Part shown: positions 15,450 to 23,624 of the stretch, one piece after another | Layout: every line of letters begins with the position of its first letter | Numbering within the stretch: the stretch's first letter is position 1 | NCBI GenBank assembly: GCA_904420235.1 | Contig: CAJFUS010000073.1 | Span: 1-30,685, forward strand | Direction: 5' to 3' | Source of the DNA: Candidatus Neoanaerotignum tabaqchaliae | Lineage (GTDB): Bacteria > Bacillota > Clostridia > Lachnospirales > Anaerotignaceae | DNA length: 30,685 nt | Program-made: the position numbers and the translations under genes | Notes under the pieces: generated by a model | The model's input: the letters and a program-made list of their open reading frames with translations, nothing else | What the model was told of the DNA's origin: nothing | Database searches by the model: none

Positions 15450-16193
15450 ATGAATTTTCATGTTCTTACGCTTTTTCCGGAAATGATAGAAAACGCCATG
15501 TCGTACAGCGTTATAGGAAGAGCTGTGAAAGAAGGAATAATAAAAATAAACGCCGTTAATATAAGAGATTTTTCAAAAAATAAACAGCGGCATGTGGACG
15601 ATTACCCGTACGGCGGAGGTGCCGGCATGGTTATGCAGCCGCAGCCTGTTTATGACGCTTATAAAAGCCTTAATGTTAAAGAAGGAACAAGGGTTTTATA
15701 TATGACTCCTCAGGGAAAGCCCTTTAATCAGGAAATAGTGTCGGAGCTGGCTGTTGAGGAGGAATTGGTTATATTATGCGGCCACTATGAGGGCATAGAC
15801 GAGAGGGTTATTGAGGAGATAGTTACAGACGAGATTTCTATGGGGGATTTCGTGCTTACAGGCGGAGAGATACCGGCAATGGCTGTTATTGACTCTGTAT
15901 CAAGGCTTAAAAAGGGAGTTTTGGGAAAGGAAGAGTCATTTATGGAAGAAAGCTTCTCTAATGGACTTCTTGAGTATCCTCAGTATACACGCCCACCGGT
16001 TTTTATGGGAAGGTCGGTTCCAGATATACTTTTAAGCGGACATCACAAAAATATAGATACTTGGCGCCACAGGCAGTCACTTATAAGAACAATGGAAAAA
16101 CGGCCTGATATATTAAAAAGTATTCAGCTTAATAAAGACGACAAGGAGTTTATTGAGGCTTATAAAAGTTGTACAGACACCAATTTTAAATAA
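15450..16193 (+). CDS. trmD: tRNA (guanine-N1)-methyltransferase TrmD
   Basis: A 247-residue SPOUT methyltransferase that makes m1G37 in tRNAs, preventing +1 frameshifting. The fold is marked by MNFHVLTLFPEMIENAM at the N-terminus, DDYPYGGGAGMVMQPQPV, ILCGHYEGIDERV and MGDFVLTGGEIP of the trefoil knot that binds AdoMet, and a C-terminal RRHRQSL-like WRHRQSLIRTM. The start is placed at the ATG at 15450, one base after the rimM stop. A longer frame opening at 15393 would add 19 non-homologous residues inside rimM. GGAGG lies 12 bp upstream. rplS, which usually follows trmD, is absent; murA comes next. Confidence 0.97.
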   Translation: MNFHVLTLFPEMIENAMSYSVIGRAVKEGIIKINAVNIRDFSKNKQRHVDDYPYGGGAGMVMQPQPVYDAYKSLNVKEGTRVLYMTPQGKPFNQEIVSELAVEEELVILCGHYEGIDERVIEEIVTDEISMGDFVLTGGEIPAMAVIDSVSRLKKGVLGKEESFMEESFSNGLLEYPQYTRPPVFMGRSVPDILLSGHHKNIDTWRHRQSLIRTMEKRPDILKSIQLNKDDKEFIEAYKSCTDTNFK

Positions 16194-16227
16194 GCCGTTA
16201 TAATAGTAGTAAACATCTTAGTCGGGA

Positions 16228-17490
16228 ATGAAGATATTGGGCAGATATATTATAAACGGCGGTAAACGTCTTTTTGGAACAGTTAATGTGCATGGAAGCA
16301 AAAATGCAGCTTTACCTATATTATGCGCATGCATTGTTAACTCTGGAATTAATATAATTCATAACTGCCCTAAAATAACGGACGTTTATAATACCTGCCG
16401 GCTTCTTGAGAAGGCTGGCTGCTCCGTTTTATGGGAAGAAAGCACTGTTGTTGTTGATTCATCAAAGGCTCATTTCATTGTCCTTGATGGAGATGAGGTG
16501 TCAAAAATGCGCTCGTCGGTTATATTTGTAGGCGCTTTTTGCGGAAGGTTTAAAAGGGCGAGAGTGGCTAAGCCGGGAGGGTGTAAAATAGGCAAAAGGC
16601 CACTGGATATACATTTTGATTCTCTTGAAAAGCTTGGAATTGACGTTATAGACAATGGCGATTATATAGACTGTGTTTGCTCGGAAATTGTTGGAACAGA
16701 GCTTAATTTAAGACTTCCAAGTGTTGGAGCCACTGAGAACATAATGCTTGCTGCTGTTTCGGCAACGGGAAAAACCGTTATAAAAAATGCCGCTATGGAA
16801 CCAGAAATACAGGCTTTGGCGGATTTTTTAAAATGTATTGGGGCTGATATAGATTTTTGTTCCGACGGAATTATAACAATAGAGGGGGTTAATGAATTTA
16901 AAAATTCGGAGTATACAATTATACCGGACAGAATTGAGGCCGGAACGTTTTTGGCGGCATGCGCTGCGACTAAGGGAGAAATTTTTTTAAAAAATGCCGC
17001 TCCGGAACACATGAAAGGTATATTGACTATTTTTGATGATATGGGCGGAAAAATTGAGTCGCACAAAGACGGAATTCATTGTAATTTTATGAACGGTGTA
17101 ATTTATCCGCAAAAAATTAAAACAGGCGCATATCCGGCTTTTCCAACGGATATGCAGCCGCAGATTATGGCTGTATTGACATTGTCTGTTGGAGAAAGTA
17201 TTATAATTGAATCAGTGTTTGAAAACAGGTTTGGCCATGTGCCAGAGCTTTGCAAAATGGGCGCTGATATATCCTGTTTTGGAAGAAAGGCTGTTATAAA
17301 CGGAGTGCCTTATCTTGAAGCTGCCGAAGTCAGCGCTTCAGACCTTAGAGCGGGAGCCGGTCTTATTATAGCGGCGCTTTCATGTGGGGGAACTTCTTTT
17401 GTTTATGGAACAGAGTATATAATGAGAGGGTATGAGAATATAGAAAAAAGCCTTTCAGCCCTTGGAGCTGATATAAGGTATGAAAATTAG
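16228..17490 (+). CDS. murA: UDP-N-acetylglucosamine 1-carboxyvinyltransferase
   Basis: A 420-residue enolpyruvyl transferase that adds phosphoenolpyruvate to UDP-GlcNAc, the first committed step of peptidoglycan synthesis and the target of fosfomycin. Conserved K25 and N26 lie in VHGSKNAALPIL. The active-site cysteine is C119 in KPGGCKIGKRPLDIH, so the fosfomycin-sensitive type is expected. The catalytic Asp region is PAFPTDMQPQIMAVL, and DLRAGAGLIIAAL matches the final inside-out barrel. The ATG has a poor ribosome-binding site (GTCGGGA only 1-7 bp upstream). A TATAAT at 16199-16204 could be part of an own promoter, but no -35 fits. The gene leads into ftsQ, a placement seen in Clostridia division clusters. 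Confidence 0.95.
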   Translation: MKILGRYIINGGKRLFGTVNVHGSKNAALPILCACIVNSGINIIHNCPKITDVYNTCRLLEKAGCSVLWEESTVVVDSSKAHFIVLDGDEVSKMRSSVIFVGAFCGRFKRARVAKPGGCKIGKRPLDIHFDSLEKLGIDVIDNGDYIDCVCSEIVGTELNLRLPSVGATENIMLAAVSATGKTVIKNAAMEPEIQALADFLKCIGADIDFCSDGIITIEGVNEFKNSEYTIIPDRIEAGTFLAACAATKGEIFLKNAAPEHMKGILTIFDDMGGKIESHKDGIHCNFMNGVIYPQKIKTGAYPAFPTDMQPQIMAVLTLSVGESIIIESVFENRFGHVPELCKMGADISCFGRKAVINGVPYLEAAEVSASDLRAGAGLIIAALSCGGTSFVYGTEYIMRGYENIEKSLSALGADIRYEN

Positions 17491-17499
17491 GTGATTTTA

Positions 17500-18258
17500 T
17501 TGAGCCATGATATACGCAAAGATAAAAAAGAAAGAACGCCAAAGAAAATAAGAATAGGGAAAAAAGGAATTTTAACTTTTTTATGTGTTTTAGCCGGAAT
17601 ATGCGCGTTTCTTGTTTCTCCTGTTTTTACAATAAAAAATATAGAGATAACGGAAATGGAAAAGTATACAAAGGACGAGATATGTGAAATGGTTAACATA
17701 AAAGAAGGAATGAATATGTTCCTTTTTAACAGGTTTTACGCTATGAAAACATTAAAATCAAACACATATATTGAGTCGGCTAAAATATCTTATAAACTTC
17801 CGGACACAGTTGCGATAACAATAGATGAAAGGAAGGTAAGAGGGTATGTTCCTTATATGGGTTCATACCTTTACATAGATGAAGAAGGAAGAGTGCTTGA
17901 AGTGAGCAGCGAGATGAACAGAGCATTGCCTGTTGTATATGGCCTTAACTTCAGCAGTTTTACATTAGGGGAGAAAATAGAAGCCGAGAATAAAGAGGCT
18001 TTTGATATAATGGTTAACATAGCTTATCTTATGAGCAAATATGAGCTTCTTGACATGGTTGTTAAAATCGATGTAAGTAATCCTGATAAAATTTTGGCTT
18101 ATGTTAACAAAGTAGAGGTTAATCTTGGGGATATGTCAAATGGGGACAGAAAAATAAGGACTATGGCTGAGGTAATAAAAAATATAAACGAAAACGACAG
18201 AGGCTCTCTTGACCTTAGCGACCTTTCAAAACCTATAATATTTAAGTATCTTACATAA
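17500..18258 (+). CDS. ftsQ: Cell division protein FtsQ/DivIB
   Basis: A 252-residue bitopic membrane protein of the divisome, acting with FtsL/DivIC to control septal peptidoglycan synthesis. A basic cytoplasmic tail (1-22) leads into one membrane helix (about 23-43), then a POTRA domain (about 44-113, FTIKNIEITEMEKYTKDEI...SAKISYKLPDTVAITIDERK). The FtsQ/DivIB beta domain follows with YLYIDEEGRVLE. I set the start at TTG 17500, 5 nt after AGGTGA (17489-17494). A GTG at 17491 in the same frame overlaps that ribosome-binding site and is less likely. The gene begins 9 bp after murA, whose stop lies within the ribosome-binding site. Confidence 0.88.
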   Translation: MSHDIRKDKKERTPKKIRIGKKGILTFLCVLAGICAFLVSPVFTIKNIEITEMEKYTKDEICEMVNIKEGMNMFLFNRFYAMKTLKSNTYIESAKISYKLPDTVAITIDERKVRGYVPYMGSYLYIDEEGRVLEVSSEMNRALPVVYGLNFSSFTLGEKIEAENKEAFDIMVNIAYLMSKYELLDMVVKIDVSNPDKILAYVNKVEVNLGDMSNGDRKIRTMAEVIKNINENDRGSLDLSDLSKPIIFKYLT

Positions 18259-18274
18259 CGGGAGATGTTTAGTA

Positions 18275-19003
18275 TTGATTAAGATAAACCGCAATGTTGT
18301 TGCCGCTTCTGCGGTGTGCCTATGCCTTGGATTTCTTTCATGCTCAATACTTGTAAATTTTTATAAAGACATGAGCATGCAGTATACAAATTCTATAAAT
18401 GAGCTTACGGCTTTGCTTGAGAGTGTCCAGAATGAAAACAAAAGACTTAACAGCGAGCTTAATGAGAAAAACAGCAGAATAACTGAGTATGAAAACGCTG
18501 TATCAAAGGACAGCGCAGCTATTAAGCTTATTAGTGACGAGCTTGACTCATCACGCATAATAGCGGGACTTACAGACGTTTCGGGAAGTGGGATAGAGGT
18601 AACCTTAAATGACAGTGACTCTGAGGCAACTGGGGTTGATTCAGCCGCTTTGGTTATACATGATGAGGACCTGCTTAATTTTGTAAACGAACTTAACAGC
18701 GCCGGAGCGGAGGCGGTTTCAATAAATGACCAAAGGATAATATCCAAAAGCTCTATAAGATGCGCAGGTTCAATAGTGAATATAAACGGTGTAAGAGTAT
18801 CAGCGCCTTTTGTTATTAAAGCCATAGGCGACCCAGATGTGCTTGAGTCGGCCCTGAACTTTAAAGGAGGCGTTGTTGATTCTTTAAAGCCGTGGGGAAT
18901 TTCGGTTGAGATAGAGAAAAAGGACGAGGTTTATATAAACGGTTATGACGGAGACACAACGTTTTATTATGCCGAAAGTGAACAGGCTTCTAATGGTGAA
19001 TAG
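18275..19003 (+). CDS. DUF881-family membrane protein
   Basis: A 242-residue protein starting at TTG behind GGGAGATG. Residues 9-27 form one membrane helix or uncleaved signal, residues 35-90 a coiled coil of Asn/Glu/Ser heptads, and the rest is a mixed alpha/beta domain. This domain has the DUF881 blocks GLTDVSGSGIEVTLNDSD, LVIHDEDLLNFVNELNSAGAEAVSINDQRI and the PFVIKAIGDPDVLESAL stretch. The family (B. subtilis YlxW/YlxX) lies between ftsQ and ftsZ in many Firmicutes, often as two copies flanking a small DUF1290 membrane protein. Here only one copy is present and DUF1290 is missing. The function is unknown, though the location implies the divisome. Confidence 0.9.
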   Translation: MIKINRNVVAASAVCLCLGFLSCSILVNFYKDMSMQYTNSINELTALLESVQNENKRLNSELNEKNSRITEYENAVSKDSAAIKLISDELDSSRIIAGLTDVSGSGIEVTLNDSDSEATGVDSAALVIHDEDLLNFVNELNSAGAEAVSINDQRIISKSSIRCAGSIVNINGVRVSAPFVIKAIGDPDVLESALNFKGGVVDSLKPWGISVEIEKKDEVYINGYDGDTTFYYAESEQASNGE

Positions 19004-19107
19004 GTAAAAAAAGCAGATAATATTGTTGAAAATTTTTTGTTAATTGTGAAAAATAATAGTTTTTGTGTTTTAAATATTAAAAAATTTTTGATATTATAAG
19101 ATTATAG

Positions 19108-19136
19108 TTGAATTACTGCAAAAAACAGGATAGAAT
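19108..19136 (+). promoter_or_regulatory. Candidate ftsZ promoter
   Basis: TTGAAT (19108-19113), 17 bp, then TAGAAT (19131-19136) is the best-spaced -35/-10 pair in the 258-bp gap before ftsZ. Each hexamer deviates from consensus (4/6 and 5/6 matches). It would give a leader of about 120 nt. The rest of the gap is A/T-rich and has no other clear signal apart from a TTTTTGATATTATA element at 19085-19098. Confidence 0.4.
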
Positions 19137-19261
19137 AGAGTATGTGAATTTTGTGTTTATCAAAGACATTAATTACTATATTTTTATAGAGTGTTTCTTT
19201 GTGCATTTTATATGATTGAAAAATAAGTTTTCTTTTAGAATATATCAGGGAGGGAATCGCT

Positions 19262-20470
19262 GTGCTTGAATTTGTGAGCCAGGGTAATGCGGCAGTAATA
19301 AAGGTAATAGGTGTAGGGGGAGGCGGAAATAACGCTGTTGACAGAATGATTGAGGACAATATGGACGGGGTTGAGTTCATAGCCGTAAATACAGATGTCC
19401 AAGATTTGTCAAAGTCAAAGGCTCCCACTAAAATACAAATTGGAGAGAAACTTACAAAGGGCCTTGGTGCCGGCGGAAACCCTGATATTGGAGAAAAGTC
19501 GGCCGAAGAAACAAAAGAAGAAGTAGCCAAATCAATAAGTGGGGCAGATATGGTTTTTATAACTGCCGGAATGGGCGGCGGAACAGGAACTGGAGCTGCT
19601 CCTAAAATAGCCGAAATATCCAAGTCTATGGGTATTCTTACAGTAGCTGTTGTTACAAAGCCTTTCAATTTTGAGGGAAAAAGAAGAATGTCAAACGCTG
19701 AAAGAGGACTTTCGGAACTTAGAAAAAGTGTTGACACTCTTGTTGTTATACCAAACCAAAGACTTCTTTCAATTATTGATAAAAAAACAAGCATTATTGA
19801 GTCTTTTAGACGTGCCGATGAGATACTTCGTCAGGGTGTTCAAGGAATAGCCGACCTTATATCGAAACCTGGTGTTATTAACCTTGACTTTGCCGATGTT
19901 AAAACTGTAATGTCTGGAAAAGGCATAGCCCATATGGGTATAGGCCATGGAACAGGCGAGGATAAAGCTGAGGTTGCTGTTAAAGCGGCTATACAGAGCC
20001 CTCTTCTTGAAACAAAGATTAATGGTGCAAGATATGTGCTTATTAATTTTGCCGGCGATGAGAACCTTGGACTTCTTGAGGCCGACGAGGCGGCTAACCT
20101 TATTAAAGATGCTATTGACCCAGATGCCGAGATTATATTTGGTACAACAATAAATGAGAACCTTAAAGACGAGGTTGTTGTTACTGTTATAGCTACCGGA
20201 TTTGAGGAAGAGGATATAAAAGGACTTCCGCCTAAAAGCCTTAGAGGCGCTTTTGATTTTTCCGGAAGTGACAGAATGTCGAGAGATGACTATGGTTACT
20301 CAAGACGTGAACAGCCAGAGCCGTCTTATGAAAATGAAGACAGGCAGTTTAATTCTGACAGAGACCAGATGCAGCCTGAAAGAGAGACAGAGCCAAGACG
20401 GACAAGCTATTCAGATTTTGATGACGAAGGCGAAATACATATACCTTCATTTCTTCGCAAAAAAATTTAA
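19262..20470 (+). CDS. ftsZ: Cell division protein FtsZ
   Basis: A 402-residue tubulin-like GTPase that forms the Z-ring. The GTP-binding signature GGGTGTG is at 105-111 and the catalytic T7 loop NLDFAD at 207-212. The globular domain ends near residue 315. A variable charged linker (about 320-388, rich in Arg, Glu, Gln and Ser) follows, and the C-terminal peptide GEIHIPSFLRKKI is the docking site for SepF and other partners. Start is GTG, 7 nt after AGGGAGGG; an ATG is not available nearby. No ftsA is visible upstream, so SepF may be the main membrane tether. Length is typical for Clostridia. Confidence 0.99.
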   Translation: MLEFVSQGNAAVIKVIGVGGGGNNAVDRMIEDNMDGVEFIAVNTDVQDLSKSKAPTKIQIGEKLTKGLGAGGNPDIGEKSAEETKEEVAKSISGADMVFITAGMGGGTGTGAAPKIAEISKSMGILTVAVVTKPFNFEGKRRMSNAERGLSELRKSVDTLVVIPNQRLLSIIDKKTSIIESFRRADEILRQGVQGIADLISKPGVINLDFADVKTVMSGKGIAHMGIGHGTGEDKAEVAVKAAIQSPLLETKINGARYVLINFAGDENLGLLEADEAANLIKDAIDPDAEIIFGTTINENLKDEVVVTVIATGFEEEDIKGLPPKSLRGAFDFSGSDRMSRDDYGYSRREQPEPSYENEDRQFNSDRDQMQPERETEPRRTSYSDFDDEGEIHIPSFLRKKI

Positions 20471-20492
20471 TTTGAAATATAAAAATTTAGCG

Positions 20493-20516
20493 GGCGTGCC
20501 GTTTTTTCGGCACGCC
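20493..20516 (+). terminator. GC-rich hairpin after ftsZ
   Basis: GGCGTGCCG (20493-20501) pairs perfectly with CGGCACGCC (20508-20516) around a T6 loop. It stands 22 bp behind the ftsZ stop, but only TAAGTTATATT follows instead of a T-run. It may terminate weakly or protect the ftsZ mRNA 3' end. Confidence 0.55.
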
Positions 20517-20591
20517 TAAGTTATATTGTTAAATATTTTTGAACAGTTAACAAAAAATTACATTTTTATGTCTTTTTTGTGTATTATATTG

Positions 20592-20597
20592 TATAAT
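20592..20597 (+). promoter_or_regulatory. Candidate -10 element upstream of murJ
   Basis: A TATAAT hexamer lies 46 bp before the murJ ATG, within the 173-bp gap after ftsZ. No good -35 is found at 16-18 bp. The upstream TTTTTTGTGTATTATA (20573-20588) resembles the sequence before the HlyD-like gene. A promoter here is plausible because ftsZ is closed by a hairpin. Confidence 0.35.
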
Positions 20598-20643
20598 GAT
20601 AAACTGAGTGTATCTTAATTAAAGAAGGGATTTATTATTCGCT

Positions 20644-22212
20644 ATGGATAATGACAGCAAAAGTGCCGTGAAGGCTGCCGGACTTATGATGGCAATAACT
20701 TTAATTGGAAAGCTTTTAGGCCTTGTTAGAGACCAATTTTTGGCTGGAAACTATTCGGTTGGCATGGAGGCCAGCGCCTTTTTAACAGCCAGCAGAATAC
20801 CGAGAATATTTTTTGACGTGGTTTTTGCCTCTGCCATATCAGCCAGCTTTATACCTGTTTTTAACGAGTATATGAAAAAAAAGGGGCGTGAGGAGGCCTT
20901 TAGGCTTTCCAATAATTTTATAACTCTTATAGGAATTTTAACAACGATAATAACGGTTTTAGGCATTATATTTTCACCGCAGCTTACACAGCTTTTTGCC
21001 AGCGGGTTTGACGCTGAAACGGCAGAGTTGTGTACACAGCTTTTAAGAATACTTTTTCCGGCTACAATATTTACCGGTATAGCCTTTTGCTTTGTTGGCG
21101 TGCTTCAGTCTATGGACGAGTTTAATGTTCCCGCGGCCATGAGCATAGCCTCAAATTTAGTTATAATAATTTATTATCTGCTTTTTAACAGCCGTTTTGG
21201 AATTTACGGCCTTACAGTTGCTTTTTTAATTGGCTGGGCAATGCAGGCCATTATACAAATTCCATCGCTTTTAAAAAAAGGATATAGGTATCGTCCATAT
21301 ATTAAAATTAACGATGAAGGTATTAAAAAAATAGTGCTGCTTATGCTTCCTGTAATGGTAAGCACATGGGTTCAGCCTATAAACCTTTCAATAAACACTA
21401 AATTTGCTTCCGGACTTTTTAATGGTTCCGGAGTATCGGCGGTTGAGTATGCCAATACGGTTTATTCAATAATAGTTGGCGTATTTGTGTTGTCGATAGT
21501 TAATGTTATATTCCCGCGGCTTTCAAGAATGCTTATAGATAATGAAAACGAGGGCTTCAGCAAAACAATATCGGCAACAATAGAAGCCATGGCTTTTTTA
21601 ATTATACCTATGATGGTTGGACTTATGGTGTTAAGCGAGCCAGTTATTAAACTTATATATCAGAGAGGCGCTTTTGATGATTTTGCGTTGTCAATAACCT
21701 CGAGGGCATTGTTCTTTTTCGCTTTGGGAATGCCGGGCTTTGGAATACAGAGTGTTTTAAGCAGAGCTTTCTATGCTCAGAAAAATGGAAAAGCGCCATT
21801 AATAAGTGGTCTTATATCAATATTAATTAACATAGCACTTTGTATGGCTCTTACGGAAAAATTTGATGTGGGCGGTCTTGCAGCAGCTTCGGCCATTTCT
21901 CAAACTGTCGCCGCGGTGCTTCTGTTTATTCCAATGCAAAAAGATAATAAAATAATAAATAGCAAAATGGTTATTGAATTTATTAAAATGATTTTAGCCT
22001 CTGTTGTAATGGCTGCGGTTGTGTTTGCCCTAAAAAATTTTATGGGGCCGTATTTTAGTTCAGGACTTGTTTCAAATATAATTATGACGGCTATTCCAAC
22101 TATAATAGGTGTAGTTATATATGCCTTTATGTCAGCAGTTCTTAAAATAAATGAGATGAAAACTGTTTTAAGCATTATATATAAAATTATTAAAAGAGGT
22201 GAGAAGACTTGA
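20644..22212 (+). CDS. murJ: MurJ-family (MVF) lipid II flippase homologue
   Basis: A 522-residue polytopic membrane protein of the MOP superfamily with about 14 helices. The N-terminal block GKLLGLVRDQFLAGNYSVG contains the conserved R29-D30 pair of the MurJ cavity, and FDVVFASAISASFIPVFNEY and ARFGAFD-like YQRGAFDDFALS are other family blocks. MurJ flips lipid II to the outer face for peptidoglycan synthesis. Here the gene heads a polysaccharide cluster, so this copy might instead move a lipid-linked wall polymer, or may be a second MurJ; this is inference. The ribosome-binding site (AAGAAGGGA) is 13 nt from the ATG, rather distant. The stop overlaps the next start by 4 bp. Confidence 0.88.
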   Translation: MDNDSKSAVKAAGLMMAITLIGKLLGLVRDQFLAGNYSVGMEASAFLTASRIPRIFFDVVFASAISASFIPVFNEYMKKKGREEAFRLSNNFITLIGILTTIITVLGIIFSPQLTQLFASGFDAETAELCTQLLRILFPATIFTGIAFCFVGVLQSMDEFNVPAAMSIASNLVIIIYYLLFNSRFGIYGLTVAFLIGWAMQAIIQIPSLLKKGYRYRPYIKINDEGIKKIVLLMLPVMVSTWVQPINLSINTKFASGLFNGSGVSAVEYANTVYSIIVGVFVLSIVNVIFPRLSRMLIDNENEGFSKTISATIEAMAFLIIPMMVGLMVLSEPVIKLIYQRGAFDDFALSITSRALFFFALGMPGFGIQSVLSRAFYAQKNGKAPLISGLISILINIALCMALTEKFDVGGLAAASAISQTVAAVLLFIPMQKDNKIINSKMVIEFIKMILASVVMAAVVFALKNFMGPYFSSGLVSNIIMTAIPTIIGVVIYAFMSAVLKINEMKTVLSIIYKIIKRGEKT

Positions 22213-23621
22213 TAGAAAACAGTTTGGTATACGGCTTTTTATCAAGAATAGGCATTTGGTGTCTTAATCTTATGAAAAACAGCGCTCTTGGAAGGTTTTT
22301 TCTTTCGCCAAATGAAAATGTGGCTGAAACCAGGGGAAGTGTTTTTTATAAGCTGTATTATTTTTTAAGGAAACTTTGCGAGAAGGTGTTTTTTGCTCTA
22401 AGGCTTAACATACTGTTTGCAAATAGTGTGTTTAAAATGGTGTTTTTGTGGACTGCCGCCGCTGCCGTTATAGCCCCCATAGCGCCTACAATGGCTGTTA
22501 TAGCTTTGGCTGTGGCTGGTTTTGGGTCACTTTTTCTTTATCTTATGTGCAATCCAAAGGAAGAACTTAGATATTTTCCGCTTAATAAATATATATACGC
22601 ATTTGCCGGAGTATATTTAATTGCCATTTTTATATCTACCGACGTTAAAGGAAGCCTTTACGGCGGAATGGTTACGGTGCTTTTTATAATGTTTTATATG
22701 GTTGTTATAAACGCTGTTAAAACAAAAAAACAGTTTAGAGGACTTTTATTTTTTATGGTATGCGCCGGAGTGCTTGTTTCTCTTTACGGCTTTTATCAGT
22801 ATATGAACCAGGGAAAGTTTGGCGGTGTGTGGGTTGATACCGATATGTTTGGGTCTATAAGCTTTCGAGTATATTCAACTCTTGGCAATCCAAACGTTCT
22901 TGGAGAGTATTTTCTTTTAATTATACCAACAACAGTTGCCTGTTTTATAGTTTCAAAAAAATATATATTTAAGGCTTTCTATTTTTGCGCTGCTGCTGTT
23001 ATGATGCTGTGTTTGTTTATAACATACTCAAGGGGTTGCTATATTGGAATGATAATGGCCGCTGGAGTGTTCTTGGTACTTCTTGACAGGCGGTTTATAA
23101 TACTCGGCATTTTCGGGCTTATGCTTCTGCCGTTTATATTGCCGGATACAATAATAAACAGGTTTATGAGCATAGGAAATATGAATGATTCCTCAACTTC
23201 TTACAGGGTATATATATATCTTGGAACCATAAGCATGCTTAAGGACTACTGGCTCTCAGGCATAGGACCTGGGCAAAGTGCTTTTAACAAGGTATACCCG
23301 TATTATGGATATAACGGCATAGGCGCGCCTCACTCTCACAATACATTCCTTCAGGTTACATGCGATGCCGGAATAGCCGGAATAGTCGTTTTTATAGCGT
23401 GTATATATCAGTTTTATAAGCTGCTTTTCAGAAAGTTTATGGATACAAAAAATAAAACAGAAAAGATTTTTGTTATAGCCTTTATGTCATCGCTTTCGGG
23501 ATTTTTCGTGCAGAGCATGACTGACTACACTTTTTATAATTACAGGGTAATGGCTCTTTTTTGGATATATGTGGGCCTTGGAGCTTTAAGCACTATCTAC
23601 TCTGAACTTAAGGAGGAATAA
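22209..23621 (+). CDS. O-antigen ligase/polymerase-family (Wzy_C) membrane protein
   Basis: A 470-residue protein with 10-12 membrane helices, starting at a TTG inside TTGA shared with the murJ stop (4-bp overlap; ribosome-binding site AGAGGTGAG). The large extracytoplasmic loop between late helices has the family pattern GIGPGQSAFNKVYP and APHSHNTFLQVTCDAG, with H375 and H377, typical of Wzy_C/O-antigen ligases. These proteins join undecaprenyl-linked glycans to an acceptor or to each other on the outer face of the membrane. In this Gram-positive setting a polymerase or ligase for a wall polysaccharide is the reasonable reading. Residues 1-65 form an amphipathic cytoplasmic lead-in common to Clostridia homologues. 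Confidence 0.85.
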   Translation: MIENSLVYGFLSRIGIWCLNLMKNSALGRFFLSPNENVAETRGSVFYKLYYFLRKLCEKVFFALRLNILFANSVFKMVFLWTAAAAVIAPIAPTMAVIALAVAGFGSLFLYLMCNPKEELRYFPLNKYIYAFAGVYLIAIFISTDVKGSLYGGMVTVLFIMFYMVVINAVKTKKQFRGLLFFMVCAGVLVSLYGFYQYMNQGKFGGVWVDTDMFGSISFRVYSTLGNPNVLGEYFLLIIPTTVACFIVSKKYIFKAFYFCAAAVMMLCLFITYSRGCYIGMIMAAGVFLVLLDRRFIILGIFGLMLLPFILPDTIINRFMSIGNMNDSSTSYRVYIYLGTISMLKDYWLSGIGPGQSAFNKVYPYYGYNGIGAPHSHNTFLQVTCDAGIAGIVVFIACIYQFYKLLFRKFMDTKNKTEKIFVIAFMSSLSGFFVQSMTDYTFYNYRVMALFWIYVGLGALSTIYSELKEE

Positions 23622-23624
23622 GTT

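Noticed and set aside
19102..19794. A 230-codon open frame on the minus strand across the ftsZ upstream region and ftsZ 5' half
   Set aside because: It is antisense to a certain ftsZ, has a Pro/Ser/Ile-rich composition typical of a reversed coding frame, and no ribosome-binding site or family motif.
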